33,286 nucleotides of DNA from a virus. Shown here piece after piece: positions 8,710-16,163 of this stretch. A program made the translations under genes and the position numbers. Each line of letters begins with the position of its first letter. The first letter of the stretch is position 1. Below the pieces are notes generated by a model. It made no database searches. It saw nothing but the letters and a program-made list of their open reading frames with translations, and was not told the origin of the DNA. Location: IMG/VR virus record IMGVR_UViG_3300033145_001790, positions 1-33,286 of that record; one strand, 5' to 3'.

Positions 8710-9975
8710 TTAAATCTTTCTATTTGATCTTATTAAATTTACTGTACATGTACATCCCCATTCTCCACTTCTTATAAAATTTATAGACGAACTCCATAAA
8801 ATATATTTTCCACCCAGCTCAACGTACTCCAGGATTTGTGGAGAGAACATAATACACTCACCCACATTCATTAAATTCATAATCGGTAAATTTTTCTCAA
8901 TATTAATCGAAACTGTTGCAAGATCAGAAACTTGTCTACCTATTCGAGAATTGAATTGAGTTTCTAGTTTTTCATTTCCTGTATCTTCATTATAATATTT
9001 TATTCTTGTTGATGAAGAAATTGCAAGATCTACTTCAACATTTTTATTTTGATATGCACAACTATTATTAGCAATCACATCTGAAAGTTTTTGTTCAATT
9101 GTATAAGAGAGTGTATCTTTTGGTTTTACAATATGTTTTAATACTGGGGCTATAATAGCGAATTTTGCATTTCCAGAAAAATCAGTACTTACAGGATCAT
9201 AAGTATAAAAGACATCACCATTTAAACTTTTTTCCATAATGTCTTGACTATTACTACCTTCTGATAATTGATAAATTGTAAATGTTTGTGACTTATCTAA
9301 TTTTTTCGTTAAATTTTTTATATAAATTTTTCCATCATATTGACAAAAAACACCTGGTACACCATTAAATAATCCAAATCTTTGATCTAAATAACCATTA
9401 AATGTATCAGAACTATTTTGATTATATTCTTTAATTATTTTATAAAGCGTTGTTGGAGGTATACATACTTGATCTATAATTTCAGTATTTTCTCCATCAG
9501 AATCATATTCAATTTCAGTTCCAACTTTTCCTGATAAATCATTTATTATTTCACGTATTGTTGTTCCAATATATACCTCATTAACGAGTGTATTCATGGT
9601 TTTAAACGGTGTTCTGCAAATGGTTGATATAGATATAGGGCTTCTATCTTTTTGCTGTCCTTCCGACATCTGCCGTTTCTCCGTGGTTTTAAATTCACTA
9701 CTAATAAACATTAAATCAAAATCTATAGATTCATGTGGAATAGCATCTTGACCCATTAATTTAATTGAAAGTTTAAAAGAATCTTTACCAAAAATATCTT
9801 CAAGAATAATATCATTTGGATCAAGAAGTAATTCTAAAACTATAACTTGATAAGCAGTTGACAAAGAAGATACAATAGTGGCACTCATTAAATCTCCAGT
9901 ATAATCTAGATCTTTAATTTTTAATTGTAAATCATATCCACGTGATGGAGTAAAAACTCTTTCTTTTTCTGGCAT
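8710..9975 (-). CDS. Virion structural protein, probable baseplate hub-like
   Basis: The 421-residue protein is predicted to be almost entirely beta-strand, with no signal peptide or membrane segment. The opening (GYDLQLKIKDLDYTG followed by strands and an acidic LLLDPNDIILEDIFG) and alternating barrel-like strands resemble baseplate hub or tail-tip proteins of the gp27 / gpD type. The middle has long polar segments and the C-terminal third reads GGKYILWSSSINFIRSGEWG, a strand-rich tip. Position in the virion block next to the terminase and tape-measure genes supports a tail role. It follows a strong terminator (10053-10089), so it probably heads a late unit. Family assignment is an inference from pattern and context. 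Confidence 0.5.
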   Translation of the reverse strand: MPEKERVFTPSRGYDLQLKIKDLDYTGDLMSATIVSSLSTAYQVIVLELLLDPNDIILEDIFGKDSFKLSIKLMGQDAIPHESIDFDLMFISSEFKTTEKRQMSEGQQKDRSPISISTICRTPFKTMNTLVNEVYIGTTIREIINDLSGKVGTEIEYDSDGENTEIIDQVCIPPTTLYKIIKEYNQNSSDTFNGYLDQRFGLFNGVPGVFCQYDGKIYIKNLTKKLDKSQTFTIYQLSEGSNSQDIMEKSLNGDVFYTYDPVSTDFSGNAKFAIIAPVLKHIVKPKDTLSYTIEQKLSDVIANNSCAYQNKNVEVDLAISSSTRIKYYNEDTGNEKLETQFNSRIGRQVSDLATVSINIEKNLPIMNLMNVGECIMFSPQILEYVELGGKYILWSSSINFIRSGEWGCTCTVNLIRSNRKI

Positions 9976-10052
9976 ACTTTATATCTCCCTTATCTTTTAT
10001 AGTTTGTTCTACTAAATATATTAATTTATGAATTTTAATTCATTTAAAGAAA

Positions 10053-10089
10053 CAAAAAAAATGAGAATAAATTAAAATTCTCATTTTTT
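10053..10089 (-). terminator. Rho-independent terminator
   Basis: Perfect 8-bp stem ATGAGAAT/ATTCTCAT (10061-10068 with 10077-10084), 8-base loop, flanked by a run of A on one side and T on the other. On the minus strand the stem is followed by eight U. It sits just after the macro-domain remnant and before the hub-like gene. The A/T flanks could let it work in both directions. Confidence 0.85.
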
Positions 10090-10098
10090 CTTTTCTAT

Positions 10099-10375
10099 TT
10101 ATATCAATTCAACTAAAGTATGATCTTCGTCTATTAACTCTTTATCAATAATTCTTCTAATAATTTCCCAATCTCCTGCTGCAAGACCTGCTCCTATTTT
10201 AGGATAACCTATTCTTTTTCCAGAAAATTGAAATTTTATTTTTTTGAATACTTTTCTTAATGCTTTATAAGATTAACGCGAGAAAACCTCGTGCCCTTGT
10301 GGCCGAGGATGAGAGCGTCATTTATTTAGATAGCTTAAGGGCAAGTTTAATTAAATCTCCTTTTATTATTTTCAT
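10099..10375 (-). pseudogene. Deleted macro-domain (ADP-ribose-1''-phosphatase-like) gene
   Basis: An ATG at 10375 with an AAAGGAA site encodes MKIIKGDLIKLALKLSK and then stops at 10322. The first dozen residues match the usual start of phage macro domains. From about 10272 to the stop at 10099, in a different frame, the DNA encodes ALRKVFKKIKFQFSGKRIGY followed by PKIGAGLAAGDWEII and a DEDHTLVEL end, the expected C-terminal third of a macro domain. The central 70 or so residues, including the ADP-ribose-binding Asn loop, are missing. The copy of the structured repeat at 10263-10308 lies in their place. It cannot make an intact enzyme. Confidence 0.75.
10263..10308 (-). repeat. GC-rich structured repeat, copy 1
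   Basis: This 46-base segment is 42/46 identical to 17005-17050 and stands out as about half G+C. On the minus strand it folds as CCTCG-GCC / GGC-(A)-CGAGG with loop ACAAG, followed by TTTT. The CGAG arm can instead pair with the CTCG just downstream. It lies inside the broken macro-domain gene. Confidence 0.7.
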
Positions 10376-10389
10376 AATAATTCCTTTAT

Positions 10390-11286
10390 TTAAGTTTTTA
10401 AACTTTCGACTATATTCATCATTTGTGTAGGAATTGTTAAACATCTTTCTGCTATAGATTCTAATATAACTTTTGTATTAAGATTTCTTTCAATAGAACT
10501 AAATCTTGTAATTGCAAGAAATAAATTAAAAGCTGGAACTTCTTCCGTATTATTTTCTGTTAATTCTTCTAAAAATGATGAAATTTTATCTTTTCTTTTT
10601 TTACCGACTTTTTCAATTAAATCCATTGTTGTTAATAATTCATCTATAGTTAATTGATGATTAAAACTTGATTGAATAAGTTCAACTATATTTTCTGAAA
10701 ATGTATTAATATATTCCCCAACGGCAGTATTTAAAGTTGTTTGAGCATTTGAAATATGTATTTGATTCATTGTACTAATTTTTTCTCTAAAACCAAATCC
10801 AATATCTTTTCCTTGAGAATCTTTCATACATATACCAAATGATATATTAGCTGCACCTGTTCCATTATATGAATTTTTAACTATTATTTGTGGATAAATA
10901 TCTCCTTGAGTAGGAATATTTGTTGGATGTTGAACAACAATCTCATTATACATTTGTGTTAAATTTGTATTAAGAAAACAATTTTCTTTAAGTATTGGTA
11001 TTCCTATTTCATTAATTGATTCTCTTATTTGATTATTAATTACATCATAACCTATAAATTTATATTCTTCAGATACTACTCCACAATATTGGAATTCATC
11101 ATTTGGTTGAATTCCTTTTGTAAAAAGAGCCATAACAGGGACTGGAATTTCTACAGTCCCTGGAATTCCTTCATTTTGAGTTTGTAATTTTCTATAAACT
11201 ACTTCACCATATTTATCATTATAATAATAACAATTATTAAAACTATTTGACAATCCCATTTCTTCATATTTTTCTTCAAAACTCAT
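10390..11286 (-). CDS. Hypothetical protein
   Basis: A 298-residue soluble protein with a strong AAGGAGG site before ATG 11286. The first 100 residues are mixed strand/coil with a GIPGTVEIPVPVMALF segment. The centre has YPQIIVKNSYNGTGAANISF, faintly like the central Asn-Ser-Tyr-Asp-Gly segment of DUF932 phage/plasmid proteins. The last 130 residues look helical (TTLNTAVGEYINTFSENIVE; LTTMDLIEKVGKKRKDKISS). It follows the methyltransferase gene by 12 bases, so the two are co-transcribed. I do not recognise a function; DUF932 membership is only a weak possibility. Confidence 0.7.
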   Translation of the reverse strand: MSFEEKYEEMGLSNSFNNCYYYNDKYGEVVYRKLQTQNEGIPGTVEIPVPVMALFTKGIQPNDEFQYCGVVSEEYKFIGYDVINNQIRESINEIGIPILKENCFLNTNLTQMYNEIVVQHPTNIPTQGDIYPQIIVKNSYNGTGAANISFGICMKDSQGKDIGFGFREKISTMNQIHISNAQTTLNTAVGEYINTFSENIVELIQSSFNHQLTIDELLTTMDLIEKVGKKRKDKISSFLEELTENNTEEVPAFNLFLAITRFSSIERNLNTKVILESIAERCLTIPTQMMNIVESLKT

Positions 11287-11298
11287 GATTTACCTCCT

Positions 11299-11898
11299 TC
11301 ATATTTTCTCTGCTATCATCCTCAAATAAATATCTCTTCCATCAAAGTTATAACTTTGATTAATATCTTTAATTTTGAATCGATTTTCTAATTCCCAAAA
11401 ATATTTAAGCCTCTCATAAGTCCAAATAGAACAATGTGGATCTTCTTTTTCATTCAATAATTCTGTAGTTAATAAAATATTATCTTTTTCAAAATTTATA
11501 TTATTTTCGATTTTTTCATTTAGGATCATATTGGCAAGTATATTATAATTTGGAACAATAATATCTATTAATGCTCCAGGTTTTGTACAAGTTGAAATTA
11601 GATAAATAAAATAAGATATTTTATCCTTTGATATGTGCTCAAGAAATCTATATGCACAAACTTGATCAAATAAAATTTTTGTTCTTTCCATAAAAGTAAA
11701 AATATCTTCATTACAATATAAAAACTTAGATTTAGATTTAGATTTAATATTATCTTGATATATAGTTTCTACTGAGATAGGTCTTAAAGCATTATAATAC
11801 ATTGTATCAATATTAATTAAAAAATAATTTTTAAAATCAATATTAATTGGTTCTAATTTTCCTGCAGCTATATTTAAAATAGTTCCGTATTCTTTCAT
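11299..11898 (-). CDS. Class I SAM-dependent methyltransferase-like protein
   Basis: The 199-residue protein opens with TILNIAAGKLEPI, a motif I-like Gly-containing loop after a hydrophobic strand. Next come an acidic strand end (INIDTMYY), a D-containing motif (CNEDIFTFM) and DQVCAYRFLEHISKD, the usual pre-motif-IV/helix pattern. TKPGALIDIIVPNY matches the LKPGG...vPN signature of Rossmann-fold methyltransferases. The substrate cannot be inferred; short phage enzymes of this type act on DNA, protein, sugars or small molecules. The first loop is AAGK rather than the canonical GxGxG, as in some predicted methyltransferases. It has an AAGGAG site and lies in a run of small accessory genes. Confidence 0.65.
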   Translation of the reverse strand: MKEYGTILNIAAGKLEPINIDFKNYFLINIDTMYYNALRPISVETIYQDNIKSKSKSKFLYCNEDIFTFMERTKILFDQVCAYRFLEHISKDKISYFIYLISTCTKPGALIDIIVPNYNILANMILNEKIENNINFEKDNILLTTELLNEKEDPHCSIWTYERLKYFWELENRFKIKDINQSYNFDGRDIYLRMIAEKI

Positions 11899-11913
11899 TT
11901 AATTCTCCTTAAT

Positions 11914-12216
11914 TCAATTCCATACTATTTCATCAATAAATATAATATCTTTATATTCTATATTAAACTCTATTTTTTTTAGTTTTTCAAAAATCTTTTC
12001 TTTAAACTCTTTTAATGTTTCATTTTCTTTCATTTCTTTAGGATGCAACCCAATAAGTGCTTCATCTTCATCATAATTTTCAACATATTCTAATCCAACT
12101 TTTTCACATTGTTCTTCAATTTCATTATTATTTTTTGTAGAATAGTTTTTTCTTATTCCCCAAAAAACATAACTTGTTGAAGAAGAATTCGTTACAAAAT
12201 CTGTTTTTATTTTCAT
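11914..12216 (-). CDS. Small protein of the KIKTDFVTNSSS N-terminus family, copy 2
   Basis: About 100 residues. I place the start at ATG 12216 (MKIKTDF), which has AAGGAA upstream, rather than at the in-frame ATG 39 bases earlier. The first 12 residues, MKIKTDFVTNSS, are identical to those of the next gene upstream (12233-12643), and both continue with Ser and an aromatic/WG segment. The rest is acidic (runs of Glu, DEDE) and differs between the two. The invariant N-terminus on divergent bodies suggests a recognition tag or leader-like element. I recall this N-terminal motif in hypothetical proteins of bacteria and phages but know no function. Confidence 0.65.
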   Translation of the reverse strand: MKIKTDFVTNSSSTSYVFWGIRKNYSTKNNNEIEEQCEKVGLEYVENYDEDEALIGLHPKEMKENETLKEFKEKIFEKLKKIEFNIEYKDIIFIDEIVWN

Positions 12217-12232
12217 ATTATATTTTTCCTTT

Positions 12233-12643
12233 TCATCCATCATACCAACAATCAATAATAGATTGTATTTGATCTATTGTTACTTTTAATCCTAAATTTT
12301 CAAAATCTTTTTGTATTTCTTCTTTAAAATTTATAAGTGTTTGACATGGTTTCATTTTAAATGGTGATCTTCCAATATTAATATAATCATAATCATATTG
12401 TTCAAAACTATTTTCTAAATTTGCTTGTTCAATAAATGACATAAGATAATCTCTAAACATATCTGAGTTTTTAAAAAATTCTTCTTTTGAAATTATTTCT
12501 TTATTTTTTTCTGACTCATTGATAAAGTAATTATAAACTTTGTCTCCTATTAATTCTATAATAATACCCATATCGTATGATACTCCCCATACAATAAAAC
12601 TTACTGAAGAAGAATTTGTTACAAAATCTGTTTTTATTTTCAT
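12233..12643 (-). CDS. Small protein of the KIKTDFVTNSSS N-terminus family, copy 1
   Basis: 136 residues with a strong GAGGAG site 8 bases before ATG 12643. It starts MKIKTDFVTNSSSVSFIVWG, like its paralogue immediately downstream. It is acidic and probably helical, with no membrane segment. The stop TGA overlaps the leader of the next gene, so the pair is translated from one message. The segment IGRSPFKMKPCQTLINFKEE aligns by pattern with IGLHPKEMKENETLKEFKEK of the paralogue, so the bodies are also homologous. Function unknown. Confidence 0.7.
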   Translation of the reverse strand: MKIKTDFVTNSSSVSFIVWGVSYDMGIIIELIGDKVYNYFINESEKNKEIISKEEFFKNSDMFRDYLMSFIEQANLENSFEQYDYDYINIGRSPFKMKPCQTLINFKEEIQKDFENLGLKVTIDQIQSIIDCWYDG

Positions 12644-12655
12644 ATTGTTATCTCC

Positions 12656-12991
12656 TCATATTATTTCAAATCCCCAAATTCTACATTTATTTGAATTTTT
12701 AACTCTACATCCCCAATCTTCTATTTTAACTTTTACTTTTGTATTTCCTTTTGGAAAAATTCCAAAACCAAATGAATTTGCTTCATTTTCATCTACATCA
12801 CAATGCCAATCTTTATAGTATTTTCCTTTCCCATAAAAAATAGTTTTATTGAACAACCCCCTTCCAAATTGATCATGGTTTCTAAAAGCATACAAAAATT
12901 CTCCATCAAATTTTAGATTAAATTCTTTTGCATATGATTTCATTTCTTCTATTTTTTGTTCTTTTAATTTAGTGGTATGATGTTTTCTCAT
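12656..12991 (-). CDS. Hypothetical protein
   Basis: 111 residues. The N-terminal 30 are Lys/Glu-rich and helical; the rest is strand-rich with NSFGFGIFPKGNTKVKVKIE and many Trp/Gly/aromatic residues, suggesting a small beta-fold. The first ATG at 12991 has no good Shine-Dalgarno site; ATG 12943 is an alternative preceded by a weak AGAAGAA. It sits directly downstream of the duplicated promoter-like repeats at 13011-13145 and leads into the KIKTDFVTNSSS pair. I do not recognise it. Confidence 0.6.
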   Translation of the reverse strand: MRKHHTTKLKEQKIEEMKSYAKEFNLKFDGEFLYAFRNHDQFGRGLFNKTIFYGKGKYYKDWHCDVDENEANSFGFGIFPKGNTKVKVKIEDWGCRVKNSNKCRIWGFEII

Positions 12992-13010
12992 TTGAATTTC
13001 AATATTAATT

Positions 13011-13145
13011 TTATTCTTGAATTCCTTAATAAAGTTTTTTGAAAGTTTCTGATTATAAGAAATTTCGTTCCACTTAACTTTTATCTTTGAATTCTCGAAT
13101 GAAGTTTTCTGAGAGTTTCTGATTATAAGAAATTTGATTCCAACT
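13011..13145 (-). repeat. Two tandem 64-base direct repeats with TATAAT box
   Basis: 13011-13074 and 13081-13145 are imperfect direct copies. Each carries, on the minus strand, AATTTCTTATAATCAGAAACT: a TATAAT inside the short inverted repeat TTTCT/AGAAA. They lie in the gap upstream of the gene starting at 12991. A duplicated promoter/operator is the simplest reading. A convincing -35 box is not obvious, so recognition by the phage's own polymerase or an activator is possible. Confidence 0.6.
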
Positions 13146-13161
13146 TTGAAAAGTAAACCAT

Positions 13162-13899
13162 TTATACCTTGACAAATTCATATACAATTGTTTTAATGAA
13201 CGGGCTTATATAAAAATCAAAATATTTTTTTTTATCTATATCATTAATATCCATTATATTAATGGTAGATTTTGATATTTCAATTTCACCATATTGTTTA
13301 AGAAAAATAATGCTTTTATGTTCATTAACTGGAATACAAAAATCTAATGGATTATTCGAATTTATAAATTCATCTTTTATTTTTTGTAAACTTCTAAAAA
13401 TTGAATCTCTATAAGCAAAATTTATTCTTATAAGTTTTGAATATATTTTTTTAATATTTTCATAATTATGAGAAATTCCTTTTATTACATCTTTATTATT
13501 AGTTATATCAAAAGCTATATAACTTTTCCTATCAGTTGATATTATTAAATTTTGAAAATGTGAACGAAATTCAGGTATTAAAATATTTTGATTTGTTATA
13601 TTTATAGTTTTTGTAATAATGATTCCATCATATTGTCTTAAAATTATTTCATCTTTTGTTATTTTATTTTGAGATATAAATTCATCAACAATTGTTTTTG
13701 TAATAATTCTTAAAAAAGAAATTAATCTTGGATTTCTTTGCATCATTTTTCCAATTTGTATATTCCTTTTTAATTTATTTTCTTTATCTAAATGAGAAAC
13801 ATCAAATCCATATTTTTCTAGTATTCTAAAATGACATGATTTAATATCATATAAAAATATATCACGTAAAAAGAGATTGCAAGTTTGATTAAATTTCAT
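13162..13899 (-). CDS. Hypothetical protein with polymerase-palm-like motifs
   Basis: 245 residues. LYDIKSCHFRIL (16-28) resembles polymerase motif A (Asp-x-x-Ser-x-aromatic). KLKRNIQIGKMM, near 45, could be a motif B-like helix. LRQYDGIIITK (88-97) resembles motif C with its Asp in a strand turn. The order and spacing fit a minimal palm, but the protein lacks obvious thumb, exonuclease or primase domains. The start ATG 13899 has no Shine-Dalgarno site and is preceded by a long hairpin (13909-13948), so the gene may be 5'-truncated. The polymerase link is a weak inference; otherwise it is unrecognised. Confidence 0.6.
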   Translation of the reverse strand: MKFNQTCNLFLRDIFLYDIKSCHFRILEKYGFDVSHLDKENKLKRNIQIGKMMQRNPRLISFLRIITKTIVDEFISQNKITKDEIILRQYDGIIITKTINITNQNILIPEFRSHFQNLIISTDRKSYIAFDITNNKDVIKGISHNYENIKKIYSKLIRINFAYRDSIFRSLQKIKDEFINSNNPLDFCIPVNEHKSIIFLKQYGEIEISKSTINIMDINDIDKKKYFDFYISPFIKTIVYEFVKV

Positions 13900-13908
13900 A
13901 AAATTATA

Positions 13909-13948
13909 TTTGTAGAGAAGAAAACTTTAAATTTTTCTCCTCTACAAA
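13909..13948 (-). terminator. Long inverted repeat, terminator-like
   Basis: TTTGTAGAG.AGAAAA at 13909-13924 pairs with TTTTCT.CTCTACAAA ending at 13948, a stem of about 15 bp with a mismatch. It lies between the stop at 13959 and the start at 13899. On the minus strand it is followed by AT-rich sequence without a clean U-run. It may end the upstream unit or act as an RNA-processing stem. Confidence 0.5.
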
Positions 13949-13958
13949 TTTTCCTTTT

Positions 13959-14705
13959 TCACCCAAGAATTTTAATAATAATACTATCAATCTGTAATAA
14001 ATGATTAATGTCTGTTATTTCTGATTGTCGTTTTAAGAACCAATTAACAAAATCTTCATTTGTTATTTTATTATCTGCATCGGTTTTTATTTGTTTGTAA
14101 AGAAGTTTTATATTTTCTATTTCTGCATTTTGAGAAAGTTTTGTGTTAACTTCATTTATTGAATTTCTAAAAATATTAAGTTCTTCTTCTTCTTTCTTCA
14201 TTTTTATAATATGATATGGAATTAATTTCTCATTAATTTTATGACAAAATACAACTATTAAACTCGTTTTTACACCATAACATTTAATAGATATTTCTTC
14301 ATTATAATCATATATGATTTGAAAACCACTATTGAAAACATTCATATTTTTTCCTGGTAAATCTAAAACTATAGACTTATCAGTATCATCAAAAATAAAA
14401 AGTTTTTGTTTTAGATTACCATCATCATCCAATTCACCAGATGGAAGAGGAACTTTTACTACAATAACTTTATTTGGGTCTATTCCAGATGAAGAAACTT
14501 TTACTTGATTTATATTTTCAAACTTTTCACGATTATGTTCAAACCATTCATTTAAATGACATGTTTTAACTACTTCAGCCACAGGTGATGCTTCATCTTT
14601 AATCAATATTTCTTCTGAATTCTGATCGCCAAAATTAAAATCTTTGTTTGATTCATCATTATTTTCAATTTTCGGGTTTTTTACCATTTCTGCTAAGTTT
14701 TCCAT
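13959..14705 (-). CDS. Hypothetical acidic protein
   Basis: 248 residues with AGGAG before ATG 14705. The first 45 residues are acidic and Asn/Glu/Asp-rich, probably disordered. Residues 60-160 are strand-rich with repeated hydrophobic cores (KVIVVKVPLPSGELDDD; KSIVLDLPGK; SLIVVFCHKI). The last 80 are helical and charged (EEEELNIFRNSINEVNTKLS). No enzyme motif or membrane segment is visible. It follows the 14718-15056 gene closely, so they are co-transcribed. Function unknown. Confidence 0.7.
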   Translation of the reverse strand: MENLAEMVKNPKIENNDESNKDFNFGDQNSEEILIKDEASPVAEVVKTCHLNEWFEHNREKFENINQVKVSSSGIDPNKVIVVKVPLPSGELDDDGNLKQKLFIFDDTDKSIVLDLPGKNMNVFNSGFQIIYDYNEEISIKCYGVKTSLIVVFCHKINEKLIPYHIIKMKKEEEELNIFRNSINEVNTKLSQNAEIENIKLLYKQIKTDADNKITNEDFVNWFLKRQSEITDINHLLQIDSIIIKILG

Positions 14706-14717
14706 TTAACAATTCTC

Positions 14718-15056
14718 CTATTTAATTTGATTTAAATTTTTTCTCCATTCATCTACATCAATATTTGTATATGTTTCTAACGCAGCTCCTGCTAAAGTCA
14801 TTATTTTTATTATACAATCATATGTAATAACAGGAGCTGTTTTTTGTTCATCTGACTCAATACAATTTTTTAACCATGGTGGAAGATTACTATTCCATTC
14901 TTTTGTATAAGAAGTAGTAGCCTTATCAATATAAAATCTTAAAAATTCTAAGAAAGTTGCTACATTAAAACTATTTATTTTTTTATAATCACCAAACATA
15001 AATTCTTCATATTCTCTTTCTTTATCATATAATTTTTTAATTTCACTTCTTTTCAT
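14718..15056 (-). CDS. Hypothetical helical protein
   Basis: 112 residues from ATG 15056, chosen because GAGG lies just upstream; an in-frame ATG 12 bases earlier overlaps that site. The protein is helical with NVATFLEFLRFYIDKA, LPPWLKNCIE and IMTLAGAALETYTNIDVDEW. The Ala-Gly-Ala-Ala-Leu-Glu-Thr-Tyr helix looks like a conserved core that I recall from uncharacterised phage proteins. Function unknown. Confidence 0.7.
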   Translation of the reverse strand: MKRSEIKKLYDKEREYEEFMFGDYKKINSFNVATFLEFLRFYIDKATTSYTKEWNSNLPPWLKNCIESDEQKTAPVITYDCIIKIMTLAGAALETYTNIDVDEWRKNLNQIK

Positions 15057-15094
15057 TTTAAACCTCATTGTTATTTATTTTTGTATTCACTTCT

Positions 15095-15701
15095 TTATTT
15101 TTTTTGATCCCTCCTTTCTGGAGTCCCATAAAAAGAAATTTCCTGAATTATTGATTGAACTATATCCCATAAATTATAAGAAATTTTATATTCTTCTACT
15201 TTACAAGATTTTTGAACTTGTAAATTATAATATTCTTTTGATATAACTCCATTTTTTAATTTGATTGAAGTATCTAAATATTCTTTTAAAGGAAGAAAAT
15301 CTAAACCCCACTCTGGGTCATTGGCATTTTGATTAGATCCAGAAACATCAATAAAAATTTCACTTTCCTTTTTTCTTGTTCTATTAAAATATTTATAAAT
15401 TTTGTGAGTTGAATAAAAATGATATGGATTCTAAAAAACAATTTGATTGAGGGCATGATTTAAATTCTTCTAAATAACTTTCAAAATATAAATCTATTTT
15501 TTGAAGATCTGAATAATTCATTATCATAAGAAACCAATCTCTTAAAGAGTATCCTTTTTCTAATTCAATATTATATTTTAAAAAATTCAAAATAAAATTA
15601 AAATCATTTAATTTTTTTATTTCCCAATATCCTTTTTCATTATATTTTCATTTTTTAATTGAAATAAATCCTTTACTTTTTAAAATTAAAGATACACTCA
15701 T
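15095..15701 (-). pseudogene. Conserved phage gene broken by an in-frame UGA and a frameshift
   Basis: From ATG 15701 the frame reads MSVSLILKSKGFISIKK and then meets TGA at 15648-15650. It continues without interruption as KYNEKGYWEIKKLNDFNFIL, then LEKGYSLRDWFLMIMNYSD and FKSCPQSNCFLE to about 15424. There the coding sense moves to another frame and runs as HFYSTHKIYKYF, IFIDVSGSNQ, EWGLDFLPLKEYLD and LWDIVQSIIQEISFYGTP to a TAA at 15095. The two parts make one coherent protein of about 200 residues. Trp would fit the UGA position, so TGG to TGA is the simplest lesion. The ATG-initiated 65-residue frame 15393-15590 is only the middle of this gene. Family function unknown. Confidence 0.7.
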
Positions 15702-15731
15702 TAATTTTCTTATCCCTTTTTTTTGTTATAC

Positions 15732-16163
15732 TTAAATTAACCAATCTTTTTTCATATAGGATAAAGATAAATCTTTTAAAGAATCATAATGTTCATTATC
15801 TTTTTGAACTTTTTTCCAGGGTGTGTTCATATAAAATTTTCTTAATTTTCCCTGTCTATTTCCAGATAATATTATTATTATACTTCCATAATCATAATAA
15901 GTTCTTTCTGGTTTATATTTAACCCATCTATATCGTTCAACTATCACACCAAATTGATTTCTTGCATAATTAACAACATTATGGAAATCATTAAATTGAA
16001 TAATATCTCCAACTTTATGTTTTAACCGACTATTATCTAAAATTATTTGATATTCTGCTTTATATTCATATTTATATGGCATATATCGTGGCATATATCG
16101 TCTAGTATATCGTTGCGCTGTTTTTATAACTGTGTGAATTGTTTTATATTTTGTATTTTTCAT
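15732..16163 (-). CDS. Hypothetical basic, aromatic-rich protein
   Basis: 143 residues from ATG 16163, with a GGGGGA site; the TTG three bases upstream is unlikely. The first 40 residues are very basic and Tyr/Arg-rich (QRYTRRYMPRYMPYKYEYKA), which would suit nucleic-acid binding. The rest is a small beta-fold with HKVGDIIQFNDFHNVVNYA and IVERYRWVKYKPERTYYDYG. It overlaps the end of the FolE2 gene by 20 bases, so translation is coupled. I do not recognise a family. Confidence 0.65.
   Translation of the reverse strand: MKNTKYKTIHTVIKTAQRYTRRYMPRYMPYKYEYKAEYQIILDNSRLKHKVGDIIQFNDFHNVVNYARNQFGVIVERYRWVKYKPERTYYDYGSIIIILSGNRQGKLRKFYMNTPWKKVQKDNEHYDSLKDLSLSYMKKDWLI

Noticed and set aside
12540-12818. 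Plus-strand reading frames such as this one and 5144-5344, 8332-8547, 20710-20979, 30775-31035
   Set aside because: All are antisense to confident minus-strand genes, lack ribosome sites and have low-complexity Phe/Leu/Ser composition.
15393-15590. A stand-alone 65-residue gene
   Set aside because: Its Met is an internal or spurious start; the reading sense continues upstream past a TGA and downstream after a frame change, so it is part of a broken gene.
15648-15650. In-frame TGA taken as evidence of an alternative code (UGA = Trp)
   Set aside because: Other intact genes end in TGA at operon overlaps (rpoC into HNH) and use TGG freely; the same gene also has a frameshift.
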